Part shown: one piece after another, positions 51,129 to 60,362 of the stretch | Layout of the letters: every line of letters begins with the position of its first letter | Numbering within the stretch: the first letter of the stretch is position 1 | Assembly: GCF_011603255.1 (NCBI RefSeq) | Contig: NZ_JAANCM010000001.1 | Coordinates: 434,001 to 498,000 of the forward strand | Direction of reading: 5' to 3' | Source of the DNA: Ferranicluibacter rubi | GTDB lineage: Bacteria > Pseudomonadota > Alphaproteobacteria > Rhizobiales > Rhizobiaceae | Length of the DNA: 64,000 nucleotides | Made by a program: the position numbers and the translations under genes | The notes under the pieces: model-generated | Told to the model about the DNA's origin: nothing | The model's input: the letters and a program-made list of their open reading frames with translations, nothing else | Database searches by the model: none

Positions 51129-53219
51129 ATGGACGCCAAAGTCAATCAATACGCGGTCGAGCCGGGATCGTGGCATACGCTCGGGGCAACGCCCGACAAG
51201 GACGGCGTCAATTTCGCGATCTTTTCGGCACATGCCGAACGCATCGAACTCTGCCTTTTCGATGACAGTGGCGCCGTCGAAGTTGCCCGCATCGAGCTTC
51301 CCGAATACACGAACGAGATCTGGCACGGCTACATCCCCGGCCTGAAGCCCGGCGCTCTCTATGGCTATCGTGTCCACGGACCGTTTGATCCGGAGCGAGG
51401 GCATCGCTTCAATCCGAACAAGCTTCTGGTGGACCCCTACGCCCGCGAACTGGTTGGCGACGTGGAATGGTCGAAGGCGCATTTCGCCTATGACATGGAC
51501 GCCGAGACCGACAAGGATCTGACCTTCAACACGCTCGACAGCGCGTCGGTGACGCCGAAGGGCCGCGTCATCGATCCGAAGACCTACGACTGGAAGGGCG
51601 ATCGCGGCCCAATCATCCCCTGGTCGAAGACGATCTTTTACGAAACGCATGTGAAGGGCTTCACCAAGCTGCACCCGGCCATTCCGGAAAACATGCGTGG
51701 CACCTTCGACGGCATGGGCCACAAGGCAGCCGTCGACTATTTGAAGAGCCTCGGCATTACCTCGGTCGAACTGCTACCGACCCACTTCTTCCCCGATGAC
51801 AGCATGCTGGTCGACAAGGGGCTGCACAATTACTGGGGCTACAACACGCTCGGCTTCTTCGCACCAGCCACGCGTTATTACGGTCCACGCGCTCTCGATG
51901 GCTTCCGCGACATGGTTCGCGCCCTGCATGATGGCGGGCTCGAGGTCATTCTCGACGTGGTCTACAACCACACGGCCGAAGGCAACGAGCTTGGGCCGAC
52001 GCTCTCCTTCAAGGGCATCGATAACTTCTCCTACTACCGCACCCTGCCCGACAATCACCGCTACTACATCAACGACACCGGCACCGGGAACACGGTCAAC
52101 ACCTCGCATCCGCGCGTGCTGCAGATGGTGACGGATTCTCTGCGCTACTGGGTCGAGGAAATGCATGTCGATGGCTTCCGTTTCGACCTCGGCACCATTC
52201 TCGGCCGCGAGCCGGAAGGTTTCGACGAGCGCGGTGGTTTCTTCGATGCGGTCTCGCAGGATCCGGTTCTCTCCAAAGTCAAGCTCGTCGGCGAACCCTG
52301 GGACATCGGTCCCGGCGGCTATCAGGTCGGAGGCTTTCCGCCCGGCTGGGCCGAGTGGAACGACAAGTATCGCGACACGGTCCGCGATTACTGGATGGAC
52401 ACAGACGGCACGGCGCCCGACTTCGCGGCTCGCCTGTTCGGCTCCGGCGATATCTACGACCTTCGCGGCCGTCGCCCCTGGGCGAGCGTCAACTTCGTCG
52501 CCGCACATGATGGCTTCACCATCAACGATCTCGTTTCCTACAACGAGAAGCACAACGATGCGAATGGCGAAGACAACAAGGACGGCCACGGCGACAACCG
52601 CAGCTTCAACTACGGCGCCGAGGGTCCGACCGAAGACGAGACCATCAACGCCACCCGCGAACGTCAAAAGCGGAACTTCCTTGCGACGCTGCTGCTGTCG
52701 CACGGCACGCCGATGATTCTCGGCGGTGACGAGTTCGGCCGCAGCCAGATGGGCAACAATAACGGCTACTGCCAGGACAGTGATATCAGCTGGATCCACT
52801 GGGAGAACCTGCCGCCCAGCGCCGATGTGCTACGCGACTTCGTCCGCCGGCTGACGACACTGCGCGCGACCCAGCCGCTGCTGCACCGCGAGAACTGGCG
52901 CGACGGCATGGTCATCACCTGGCTGAATGCAGGTGGCGGCGAGCAGACCGAGGAGCAGTGGCAGGACGGCGGCGGCACCACCATCGGCGCCCTGATCTCG
53001 CGCGACGATCTCGTCGGAAAGGACGGCGTCTGGTCGCATATTCTGATGATCTTCAACCCGCATGATGGCGTCGTTCCCTTCGCCCTTCCCGAGTCGCCCA
53101 GCGGCAGCTGGGTGCTGGAACTGACGACGGACGATCCGGCTGTCGAAGCGCAGCCTGTGGATGCAGGAGAAGCGTTCGACATGCAGGCCCGCAGCCTCGC
53201 GGTCTTCCGCCCGGCCTGA
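51129..53219 (+). CDS. glgX: Glycogen debranching enzyme GlgX
   Basis: An isoamylase-type GH13 enzyme that removes short branches from phosphorylase-limit glycogen. The 696-residue protein has the CBM48 domain with LGATPDKDGVNFAIFSAHAE at the N-terminus, and catalytic motifs VELLPTHFF, LDVVYNHTAEGNELG, nucleophile Asp in VDGFRFDLGTIL, acid Glu in KLVGEPWDIG and NFVAAHDGFTINDLVSYNEK. The late MILGGDEFGRSQMGNNNGYC is diagnostic of GlgX. It faces glgA, giving the glycogen pair together with treZ. Confidence 0.95.
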   Translation: MDAKVNQYAVEPGSWHTLGATPDKDGVNFAIFSAHAERIELCLFDDSGAVEVARIELPEYTNEIWHGYIPGLKPGALYGYRVHGPFDPERGHRFNPNKLLVDPYARELVGDVEWSKAHFAYDMDAETDKDLTFNTLDSASVTPKGRVIDPKTYDWKGDRGPIIPWSKTIFYETHVKGFTKLHPAIPENMRGTFDGMGHKAAVDYLKSLGITSVELLPTHFFPDDSMLVDKGLHNYWGYNTLGFFAPATRYYGPRALDGFRDMVRALHDGGLEVILDVVYNHTAEGNELGPTLSFKGIDNFSYYRTLPDNHRYYINDTGTGNTVNTSHPRVLQMVTDSLRYWVEEMHVDGFRFDLGTILGREPEGFDERGGFFDAVSQDPVLSKVKLVGEPWDIGPGGYQVGGFPPGWAEWNDKYRDTVRDYWMDTDGTAPDFAARLFGSGDIYDLRGRRPWASVNFVAAHDGFTINDLVSYNEKHNDANGEDNKDGHGDNRSFNYGAEGPTEDETINATRERQKRNFLATLLLSHGTPMILGGDEFGRSQMGNNNGYCQDSDISWIHWENLPPSADVLRDFVRRLTTLRATQPLLHRENWRDGMVITWLNAGGGEQTEEQWQDGGGTTIGALISRDDLVGKDGVWSHILMIFNPHDGVVPFALPESPSGSWVLELTTDDPAVEAQPVDAGEAFDMQARSLAVFRPA

Positions 53220-53228
53220 TCATTTGAG

Positions 53229-53260
53229 ACCGGCCCGCACTACGCGGGCCGGTTCAATTT
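53229..53260 (+). terminator. Intrinsic terminator of glgX
   Basis: ACCGGCCCGC (53229-53238) pairs perfectly with GCGGGCCGGT (53244-53253) over a 5-base loop, followed by TCAATTT. It lies nine bases after the glgX stop codon. Confidence 0.75.
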
Positions 53261-53272
53261 CCGAACAAGAAA

Positions 53273-53303
53273 AAGCCGGTCAGACGCAAGGTCAGGCCGG
53301 CTT
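53273..53303 (-). terminator. Terminator of glgA
   Basis: AAGCCGG (53273-53279) pairs with CCGGCTT (53297-53303); on the minus strand the stem is followed by T-rich TTTTTC. It ends the glgA transcript that converges with glgX. Confidence 0.6.
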
Positions 53304-53327
53304 CTTTGGTTCAATACGATGATAGGA

Positions 53328-54785
53328 TCAGGCCGTCGCCTTTTGCGCCTTTGCGATCACCTTGCCATACAGCTCAGCATATTGCTCGGCGCTGCGCTCC
53401 CAGGAGAAATTGGCCTTCATGCCCTGGTTCTGCAGACGAGCCCATTTCTTCGGGTCGCGATAGGCGTGGAAGGCCCGGTGGATGGCGAGGCGGAGATTGT
53501 CGCTGGTGGCAGGGTGGAACTGGAAACCGGTGGCGACGCGCGCGGACATGGCGGCGTCGTTGGCGTCGATGATCGTTTCCGACAAGCCGCCCGTGCGGGA
53601 GACGACGGGTACGGCACCATAGCGCAGTGCATAGAGCTGCGTCAGGCCGCAAGGCTCGAAGCGGGAGGGCTGGATGATAATATCCGTGCCGCCGTGCACG
53701 AGATGCGCCGTTTCCTCGTCATAGCCGATACGGACGCCGATTTTGCCAGGATGTCGCCCCGCAGCGAGCAGTAGCTGCGTTTCGATGTCCTTGGAGCCCT
53801 TGCCCAGCACGATCAACTTGCCGCCGAGCGCCGCAATCTCCTCCGCGACCTCAGCCAGCATGTCGCCGCCCTTCTGCCAGGTAAGGCGGGTGACGGCTGC
53901 GAGAACAGGTCCGGGGGTCGCGTCCAGCCGGAACGTCTCGAGCAGCCGGGCCCGGTTGATGCCCCGGTTACGGATATGGCGGACGTCGTATCGTGCCGGC
54001 AGATAGGGGTCGGTGGCAGGGTCCCAGATCTCGCTGTCGATGCCGTTGACGATACCGGTGAAGGTATCGAGACGCGACAGAAGCGCGCCTTCCATGCCCA
54101 TTCCGAGTTCCGGCGAAACGATCTCGCGGGCATAGGTCGGGCTGACGGTGGTGATCGCGCTCGCGGTGCGGATGCCACCCTTGAGATAGCTCATGTCGCC
54201 GTAATATTCGAGGCAATCGATCGACAGCGCCTCGGGCGGAAGACCGATATCCTTCAGGTGGGCGGCGGAATACTGGCCCTGAAATGCGAGATTATGGATG
54301 GTGAGAACCGACGGGATCGCCCGGGCATTGGCGGAGTAGCGCATATAGACGGATGTCAGCGCCGTCTGCCAGTCATGGGTGTGCACGAGATCCGGCGTCC
54401 AGTCCGGCAGAAGCCCGCCTGCGACGGCCGAGGCCACGTAGGAGAGAACCGCGAAGCGCTTCCAGTTGTCGGGGTGGTCGATGCCATCCTCGCCGACATA
54501 GGGGCCGCCGGGACGATCATAGAGCGACGGTGCGTTCAACACGAGAAGATCGAGACCCTGGCATTCCGCTTCGAGCAGCCAGGCAGGGTTACCGAAGAGA
54601 TCCGGGAAAAAATGCACCGGCCGCGCATCTCTTACCTCGGCGAGAACGGAGGTATAGCCGGGGATCAGGCTGCGGGTGCGATACCCGCGCGCGGAAAGGA
54701 CTTTCGGCAGTGCCCCGGTCACGTCGGCAAGGCCGCCGGTCTTGATCAGGGGGAAGATTTCCGACGTCACAGACAGTACGTTCAC
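53328..54785 (-). CDS. glgA: Glycogen synthase GlgA
   Basis: ADP-glucose:glycogen glucosyltransferase (GT5), 485 residues. The N-terminus VNVLSVTSEIFPLIKTGGLADV contains the ADP-glucose-binding KTGGL. Later it has WQTALTSVYMRYSA, AITTVSPTYAREI, the second KxGG-like RLTWQKGGDML and GGTDIIIQPSRFEPCGLTQL near the C-terminus. The start is a GTG at 54785 with GAGGA 11 bases upstream; it gives family length, while the open frame continues a further 39 codons upstream without conservation. The other glg genes (glgB, glgC, glgP) are not in the window. Confidence 0.95.
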   Translation of the reverse strand: MNVLSVTSEIFPLIKTGGLADVTGALPKVLSARGYRTRSLIPGYTSVLAEVRDARPVHFFPDLFGNPAWLLEAECQGLDLLVLNAPSLYDRPGGPYVGEDGIDHPDNWKRFAVLSYVASAVAGGLLPDWTPDLVHTHDWQTALTSVYMRYSANARAIPSVLTIHNLAFQGQYSAAHLKDIGLPPEALSIDCLEYYGDMSYLKGGIRTASAITTVSPTYAREIVSPELGMGMEGALLSRLDTFTGIVNGIDSEIWDPATDPYLPARYDVRHIRNRGINRARLLETFRLDATPGPVLAAVTRLTWQKGGDMLAEVAEEIAALGGKLIVLGKGSKDIETQLLLAAGRHPGKIGVRIGYDEETAHLVHGGTDIIIQPSRFEPCGLTQLYALRYGAVPVVSRTGGLSETIIDANDAAMSARVATGFQFHPATSDNLRLAIHRAFHAYRDPKKWARLQNQGMKANFSWERSAEQYAELYGKVIAKAQKATA

Positions 54786-55029
54786 GCAGGTCACGTTCCT
54801 CTTTGCAATCCGGTTGGATTGCCGGCTGAAATGGAGGTCGGGAGAAAAGCGAAACACCTCTTGCTCCGATGATGGAGGAAAGCGGACCCCGTGTCCGCAC
54901 AAAAATTGAGGAGCAGGTGAGAAACTTGTGCAGTGCGATTGGGAGGTGCGCCGCGTGCGCAGAATGTCGGGCGGGAGCCGTCGTCGCGAAGAAAATCAGG
55001 CACCGGGCAATGCCGGCGCCTGTGCGGTC

Positions 55030-55302
55030 TCAGACCGTCTTGCGCTTGCGCTTTGCACCGGGATTTCCAGCAGCGCCGCCGTCCACAACCGACAGCGGAG
55101 GCTTTGCCTTATCGGCATTGGCAGGCTTGTCGACAGGTGCGGCATCCTCCTCAGGCTCACCGAGCACGGAGGTGTTTTCGGCATTGGCAAGCTCTTGATA
55201 GGCTTGGCCCCAATGCTCGTCATGCCGACCTTCCGGCCGGCCTTCGGATTCCCACAAGGCATAAGCCCGCTTCTTGATCAGGTCTTCGTCTTTCTCGGTC
55301 AT
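55030..55302 (-). CDS. DUF2934 small protein
   Basis: A 90-residue soluble protein with the DUF2934 core at the N-terminus: IKKRAYALWESEGRPEGRHD EHW-type residues 10-32, where Trp, Gly and His are the conserved positions. The C-terminal half is low-complexity, Ala/Pro/Lys-rich, and ends in a basic cluster (RKRKTV). Such proteins are often found beside glycogen or trehalose and stress genes in Rhizobiaceae, but their function is unknown. GGGAGAAGG precedes the ATG. Confidence 0.85.
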   Translation of the reverse strand: MTEKDEDLIKKRAYALWESEGRPEGRHDEHWGQAYQELANAENTSVLGEPEEDAAPVDKPANADKAKPPLSVVDGGAAGNPGAKRKRKTV

Positions 55303-55589
55303 GGCCTTCTCCCTTTGATAATCGGACTACCGCCACTCCCAAATCAGGGAGGGTCAATTTGGTTCCAGATCAGACAGAAATTTTACCTATTCCGGCGCTC
55401 TTTTAGAGGGAGCGACGAAGGTCCTTGGAGACAGAGTGTCCGCGTGGCCCCTGCGGTCGACACGACGGCTGGATGACGGTCGAAACCGCCCTATCTAGCG
55501 CTCACGGATCGTCTCGGCGCAGGCCCTTATCGCCGACGCGAAGAATCCGCCAAGTCACTGCCGCAACATGCGGCTTTCCGGAGTGTGTC

Positions 55590-55976
55590 ATGAGAAAACG
55601 GATTGTTCTAGCCATTGCTGCCGCATCAGCTTTTGCCGGCCTGTCGCCAGCCGCCGCGCAAACGCCCAAGATCGAGGACGTCTGCGTGCAGGTCGCAAAG
55701 CACCTGCTTCTTGCCGAGACCTTTCAGACCGGCGTCGTCCAGTCCTTTCCGGAACTGAAGCCGCCGGGCGCCCGCCTCACCTTCTCCACCCGCGAAGGCG
55801 TCGAGAAGAAGGACATGGTGGATTCCATCGAGTGCGAATTCCAGAACACCGCCGCACCGTTCGACCTGCAGCGCTTCTGCGTGTCCAGCACCTGCTATGG
55901 CCCGAACGAGCGCAACGAGGCCAACAAGCGCCGCTTCGAAGAAGTTCGCGCGCTTCTGAAACGCGACGGCCTTTAG
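55590..55976 (+). CDS. Small secreted protein of unknown function
   Basis: A 128-residue protein not recognised. A signal peptide is clear (MRKRIVLAIAAASAFAGLSP, cleavage likely after AAA or AAAQ), so the mature protein is periplasmic. It has four Cys in the mature part (VCVQVA, IECEFQ, RFCVSSTCYG), likely two disulfides. The ATG at 55590 has GGAG seven bases upstream. It stands alone, divergent from the DUF2934 gene. Confidence 0.78.
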   Translation: MRKRIVLAIAAASAFAGLSPAAAQTPKIEDVCVQVAKHLLLAETFQTGVVQSFPELKPPGARLTFSTREGVEKKDMVDSIECEFQNTAAPFDLQRFCVSSTCYGPNERNEANKRRFEEVRALLKRDGL

Positions 55977-56056
55977 TTCAACGCAAAGCGCCATCGCGAC
56001 CCCGCCGCGATGGCTCTTTCTTTCGAACGATATGTAGGGATGAGGCGGCTACCGCT

Positions 56057-56716
56057 TCAGGACGTGCCGACGCCGAAAGCCGTCAGCGTGTTGCGGCAGG
56101 CGCGCTGGAAACACTGGGCGGGGCCTTCGAGGCCTGAAGCCTGGCGGCTGACGCGGGCGCCTTCCAGCAAGAGGAGCAGGGTATCGGCAAGGGTTTCGGG
56201 CTCCTCGATGCCCGTCCGCCGGCAGAGATCCGTCAGTTTTTTGCGCTGCAGGATCTTGAATGTCTCGATGACGGCATGGGCCGGATGGCCCGCCTCCTTG
56301 AGTTCCACCGCGGCATTGGCAATGTCGCAACCGAACTGGTCGCGCTGGAGACAATCCGAAAGGGCCGTCACCCAGGCACCAAGCTGGGCGTTCGCATTAT
56401 CGGAAAACCGCGTCTCAATGTCCGCCCACATCGCGCCGCTCTTTTCGGAGGTCACGCGAAGCGTCTCGCAGACAAGGTCGTCCTTGGAGCCGAAATGCCG
56501 GTAGAGCGTCATCTTGTTGGTCGACGCCGCCTCGGCGATCGCATCGACGCCGATGCCGCGGATGCCGTGCTGGCGAAACAGTTCGCAGGCACTGGTGACG
56601 ATACGGTCACGTGGAGCGACCTTTACGGAGGACAGACCGGGGGGCGATGTCGATTCCTGGTCCGGCTTCACAGTAGAGCCACGTTTGGCGTTTTTATTCA
56701 CGACAGCGATTGACAT
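56057..56716 (-). CDS. TetR-family transcriptional regulator
   Basis: A 219-residue regulator. Residues 1-30 are a basic/polar leader; the TetR helix-turn-helix follows (DRIVTSACELFRQHGIRGIG, then AIAEAASTNKMTLYRHFGSK). The C-terminal ligand domain has FGCDIANAAVELKEAGHPAH, a segment common in the AefR/YcdC-like group. It is divergent from an 88-residue protein gene, with a 22-base palindrome between them that is the likely operator for both. The ligand is unknown. Confidence 0.9.
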   Translation of the reverse strand: MSIAVVNKNAKRGSTVKPDQESTSPPGLSSVKVAPRDRIVTSACELFRQHGIRGIGVDAIAEAASTNKMTLYRHFGSKDDLVCETLRVTSEKSGAMWADIETRFSDNANAQLGAWVTALSDCLQRDQFGCDIANAAVELKEAGHPAHAVIETFKILQRKKLTDLCRRTGIEEPETLADTLLLLLEGARVSRQASGLEGPAQCFQRACRNTLTAFGVGTS

Positions 56717-56742
56717 GGGTGTGACCGTTCGGTAACAAATGA

Positions 56743-56764
56743 CGTGTTACTTACCGGTAACACG
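56743..56764. promoter_or_regulatory. Palindromic operator between the TetR gene and the 88-residue protein gene
   Basis: CGTGTTAC (56743-56750), six-base spacer TTACCG, GTAACACG (56757-56764): a perfect 8-bp inverted repeat. The spacer and right arm also form the 10-base palindrome TTACCGGTAA (56751-56760). It begins 27 bases upstream of the TetR start, the usual place for TetR autoregulation. Confidence 0.7.
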
Positions 56765-56836
56765 CTAAAGCATTTCGGTCAAGGACAGGCCCAACCCCAC
56801 CTGCCCTCGGCTGTGGACGACACGAAGGAGAAGGCC

Positions 56837-57103
56837 ATGAACATGGCACATGACGATCTGACCCTAAACGAGGTGCTGACCGATCCGATGATCCGCGCCG
56901 TGATGCGGGCCGATGGCGTGACCTCCTCGCAGTTCAAGACGCTGCTCTATTCAGCAGCGAACGCGCTGGAGCATGCCAAGCCCGAACCCGGCGGCGCCCG
57001 CACCCATGCAGCCAAGCTTCTGGCCGCACCGAAACGCCGCCTGCTCGCCATGGTGCATCCGCTGGCGGTGCGCTCCGGCTCCGCCTGCGCTGCCTGTTAT
57101 TGA
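56837..57103 (+). CDS. Small unrecognised protein, divergent from the TetR regulator
   Basis: An 88-residue protein that I do not recognise. It is helical by composition, starts LNEVLTDPMIRAVMRADGV, and ends with a Cys-bearing tail, SACAACY. There is no signal peptide or membrane helix. Its RBS AGGAGAAGG precedes the ATG at 56837, and a good terminator follows, so it is likely a real gene. The TetR operator in its promoter region makes it the probable target of that repressor. Confidence 0.75.
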   Translation: MNMAHDDLTLNEVLTDPMIRAVMRADGVTSSQFKTLLYSAANALEHAKPEPGGARTHAAKLLAAPKRRLLAMVHPLAVRSGSACAACY

Positions 57104-57173
57104 TTGTCGTCTCGCTGGCTTGGCTTCGATCAAATCAGCCCGTGAGGCACACGCCCTGTTCCCGGGCGAATGA

Positions 57174-57210
57174 AACCCGACCGGAAGGACCTCCTCCGTT
57201 CGGGTTTTTT
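57174..57210 (+). terminator. Terminator of the small TetR-divergent gene
   Basis: AACCCGA (57174-57180) and CGGA (57182-57185) pair with TCCG (57195-57198) and TCGGGTT (57200-57206) with one mismatch; the T-run continues to 57210. It lies about 70 bases after the stop. Confidence 0.75.
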
Positions 57211-57233
57211 GTGTCTGCTGCAGGGTGATGGTG

Positions 57234-58538
57234 TCAGACGCGGACGGCGAGTTCCTCGAAGTCCTGCGTTCCGAAGAATTTCAGGTAACGCTCGACCTCG
57301 GCCGGGTCGCCCGTCGCCTTGCGGGGGTTGTCGGACAGCTTGACGGCCGGGCGGCCGTTGGCGTCGATGACCTTGCAGACGATGGAGATGGGGTTGAGAC
57401 CGCTGACCTCCGTCGGTGCGCAATCGGCAAAGTCGTTGGTAAGGTTGGTGCCCCAGCCGAAGCTCATGCGCACCCGGCCCTCGAAATGCCGGTAGGTCTT
57501 GACGATCATCTCGACATCGAGCCCGTCGGAGAAGATCAGCAGCTTTTCCCTGGGGTCGCGGCCATGGGCGCGCCACCAGTCGAGGATGCGCTCGCCGCCC
57601 TCGATCGGCGGGGCGCTGTCGGGGCGGAAACCGGTCCAGTCGGCGACCCAGTCGGGCGCATTCTTGAGGAAGGCCGCCGTTCCGAAGGCGTCCGGCAGGA
57701 CGATCAGCAGGTTGCCGCCATAAAGACGGTTCCAGTCCTGCAGGACCTTGTAGGGCGCATCCGCAAGTTCGGCATCGGTCTTGGCAAGGGCTGCTGCCAC
57801 CATCGGCAATTCATGGGCATTGGTGCCGAGCGCCTCGAGATCGGTATCCATGGCGAGGAGCACATTGCTGGTGCCGGAGAAAGACTCGCCGATGCCTTCC
57901 TTCAACGCCTCGACGCACCAGCGCTGCCACAGAAACGAATGACGGCGGCGGGTGCCGAAATCGGAGATGCGCAGGTCAGGCACCGCCCGCAGCTGCTCCA
58001 CCTTCGACCACATCTTCGCCTTGGCGCGGGCATAGAGAACGTCGAGTGCAAAGGGGCCCATGCCCTTCATGGCCGTGCGCGAGCGCAGTTCGTTGACGAT
58101 GGCGAGCGCCGGGATTTCCCACATGCTCGTATGCGTCCACTTGCCGGGAAAGGTCAGCTCATACTGGCCGTGGCGGCGCGAAAGCTCGTAGTCCGGCAGC
58201 TGGAAATCGGCCAGCCAGTCGAGGAAGTCGGGTGAGAAGATCTGCTTTCGACCATAGAAGGTGTTGCCGGCGAGCCAGATCATTTCCTTCTTGGTGAAGC
58301 GCATCGTGCGGACGTGATCCAGCTGCTCGCGCAGTTCCTGCTCATCGATCTCCTCCGTCAGAAGCACCGTCTTGGTGCGGTTGATCAGCGAAAAGGTCGC
58401 ATCGACATCCGGGTAAAGACGCCAGATCATCTGCAACATCAGGAGCTTGTAGAAGTCCGTATCCAGGAGGCTGCGCACGACTGGGTCGAGCTTCCAGGCA
58501 TTGTCGTAGACGCGCCGCGCAATATCCGTCTTCGTCAT
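57234..58538 (-). CDS. pncB: Nicotinate phosphoribosyltransferase
   Basis: PncB converts nicotinate and PRPP to nicotinate mononucleotide in NAD salvage. The 434-residue protein begins [20 protein letters not shown] and contains [16 protein letters not shown], the [12 protein letters not shown] region, [20 protein letters not shown] with the conserved Arg cluster, [10 protein letters not shown] and the phosphate-binding [12 protein letters not shown] and [12 protein letters not shown]. The start at 58538 gives the standard rhizobial length. Confidence 0.96.
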   Translation of the reverse strand: MTKTDIARRVYDNAWKLDPVVRSLLDTDFYKLLMLQMIWRLYPDVDATFSLINRTKTVLLTEEIDEQELREQLDHVRTMRFTKKEMIWLAGNTFYGRKQIFSPDFLDWLADFQLPDYELSRRHGQYELTFPGKWTHTSMWEIPALAIVNELRSRTAMKGMGPFALDVLYARAKAKMWSKVEQLRAVPDLRISDFGTRRRHSFLWQRWCVEALKEGIGESFSGTSNVLLAMDTDLEALGTNAHELPMVAAALAKTDAELADAPYKVLQDWNRLYGGNLLIVLPDAFGTAAFLKNAPDWVADWTGFRPDSAPPIEGGERILDWWRAHGRDPREKLLIFSDGLDVEMIVKTYRHFEGRVRMSFGWGTNLTNDFADCAPTEVSGLNPISIVCKVIDANGRPAVKLSDNPRKATGDPAEVERYLKFFGTQDFEELAVRV

Positions 58539-58746
58539 GCCGTATCCTCGCATCCGCGCGAACGGTGAAACCGCAGCGGATATTCCTCCGGCGCTGCACT
58601 CTTGATGGCGCAACGAACTGCATCTTCATGCCACGCCAAACCGCTGCCTGCAACACGTGCGGGCCATCGAATACTCCCCACAACATAACATTCAATCGTC
58701 ACATAATATCATTCATAATGTTGTATTTCTGCACGAGACTGTTTAT

Positions 58747-59535
58747 ATGGCTCTGAGGATGGAGATCGCAGTGGCTTTGAAACCGGACGATCGGCGGCAG
58801 GAGATCATGGATATTCTGATGGAGGCAGGCTCTGCTTCCGTCGAGGATCTGTCTCTGCGCTTTTCCGTCAGCAAGATGACCATCCATCGCGACCTCGACG
58901 ATCTCGAGCAGGCGGGCCTCTTGCGCAAGGTCCATGGCGGGGCGTCCATCCAGTCGAGCGCGCAGTTCGAGAGCGACTTTCGCTACCGCGAGAAGATGGC
59001 GGCCGAGGAGAAACGGCAGCTCGCATCCCATGCCGCAACACTGGTGGAGCCCGGGCAGATCATCATCATCGACGACGGCTCGACGGCCGGCGGGCTTGCC
59101 GATCATCTCGCGACCATCCGGCCGCTGACGGTGATCACCAACAACCTCTCCGTCATCGTCAAGCTCACCGCCATTCCCGGCATCGAGGTCATCTCGCTCG
59201 GGGGGCAGTACAGCCGCAAGTTCAACGGTTTCTTCGGTATCGTCACGGAGGAAACGCTGTCGTCGCTGCGGGCCGACATCGCCTTTCTCTCCTCATCCGC
59301 CATTCAGGGGGCCGCCGCCTATCATCAGGATCAGGAAGTGGTGAAGACCAAGCGCCAGATGATGCGCTCGGCAAGCCGCAGCTACCTGCTGGTGGACCAC
59401 GCGAAATTCGGCAAGCCGGCCCTGCACTTCCTGACGGGACTGGACGGTTTCAGCGCCGTTATCACCAGCGACCGCATCGACGCCGGCCACGAGGCTGCGC
59501 TGAGCGATGCCGGCATTTCGATCATCAAGGTCTGA
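58747..59535 (+). CDS. DeoR-family transcriptional regulator (EryR-like by context)
   Basis: A DeoR/GlpR-type regulator of about 262 residues. The N-terminal helix-turn-helix is EIMDILMEAGSASVEDLSLR, then VSKMTIHRDLDDLEQAGLLR; the C-terminal DeoRC sugar-phosphate sensor has IIIDDGSTAGGLADHL and TVITNNLSVIVKL. It sits directly upstream of tpiA and rpiB homologues, the order seen in the erythritol (ery) operon tail of Brucella and rhizobia, where the regulator is EryR. The start is uncertain: ATG 58747, ATG 58759 and GTG 58771 (GGAG six bases upstream) are all possible. Confidence 0.88.
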   Translation: MALRMEIAVALKPDDRRQEIMDILMEAGSASVEDLSLRFSVSKMTIHRDLDDLEQAGLLRKVHGGASIQSSAQFESDFRYREKMAAEEKRQLASHAATLVEPGQIIIIDDGSTAGGLADHLATIRPLTVITNNLSVIVKLTAIPGIEVISLGGQYSRKFNGFFGIVTEETLSSLRADIAFLSSSAIQGAAAYHQDQEVVKTKRQMMRSASRSYLLVDHAKFGKPALHFLTGLDGFSAVITSDRIDAGHEAALSDAGISIIKV

Positions 59536-59565
59536 CGACCGGGACTTCACGACGAGGAGCATGCA

Positions 59566-60333
59566 GTGAAAACGAACGGCATCTGGGTTGGAACGAGCTG
59601 GAAGATGAACAAGACGCTCAGCGAGGCCATGGCCTTCGCCGACGGCCTGGGGACGAGCGACGCCGCGCGCGATCCGCGCATCCAGCGCTTCGTCATCCCG
59701 CCCTTCACCGCCGCGCGCGAGGTCAAGCAGCGGCTGTCCGGCACCAGCGTCAAGGTGGGCGCGCAGAACATGCACTGGGACGATGCCGGCGCCTGGACCG
59801 GCGAAATCTCCGCACCGATGCTGACCGATTGCGGGCTCGATCTCGTGGAGCTCGGTCATAGCGAACGGCGCGAGCATTTCGGCGAGACCGACCGGACCGT
59901 CGGCCTGAAGACCGCAGCCGCCGTTCGTCACGGCCTGACGCCGCTGATCTGCATCGGTGAGACGCTGCCCGAGCGCGAGGCCGGCGAGGCGGACGCCGTT
60001 CTCAAGCGGCAGGTCGAAGGCGCGCTGTCCGGGCTCACCGGCGCTGACCGGGAAAAGCCGGTCCTTCTCGCCTACGAGCCCGTCTGGGCCATCGGCGTCA
60101 ACGGCATTCCGGCATCGGCCGACTATGCCGACGACCGCCATGCCCGCATCGCCGAGGTGGCGAAGGCCTGTCTCGGCGTTTCCGTGCCCGTTCTCTATGG
60201 CGGCAGCGTCAATCCCGGCAATTGCGCGGAGTTGATCGCCAAGCCCCATATCGACGGCCTCTTCATCGGCCGTTCCGCCTGGAATGTCAGTGGTTATCTC
60301 GACATCCTGACCCGCGTTTCATCCGCTCTCTGA
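59566..60333 (+). CDS. Triose-phosphate isomerase family protein (TpiA2/EryH-like)
   Basis: A 255-residue TIM barrel: TSWKMNKTLSEA (catalytic Lys in WKMNK), LVELGHSERREHFGET (catalytic His), LAYEPVWAIGVNGIPAS (catalytic Glu), and the phosphate-binding PVLYGGSVNPGNCAELI. Residue spacing fits TpiA. Between a DeoR regulator and rpiB it matches EryH, an isomerase of L-tetrulose/erythrulose-phosphate in erythritol catabolism, not the glycolytic enzyme; sequence alone cannot separate them. The start is GTG at 59566, with AGGAG six bases upstream. Confidence 0.85.
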   Translation: MKTNGIWVGTSWKMNKTLSEAMAFADGLGTSDAARDPRIQRFVIPPFTAAREVKQRLSGTSVKVGAQNMHWDDAGAWTGEISAPMLTDCGLDLVELGHSERREHFGETDRTVGLKTAAAVRHGLTPLICIGETLPEREAGEADAVLKRQVEGALSGLTGADREKPVLLAYEPVWAIGVNGIPASADYADDRHARIAEVAKACLGVSVPVLYGGSVNPGNCAELIAKPHIDGLFIGRSAWNVSGYLDILTRVSSAL

Positions 60334-60362
60334 CATCAACAAAAGCCTGAAAGGAAACAGCC

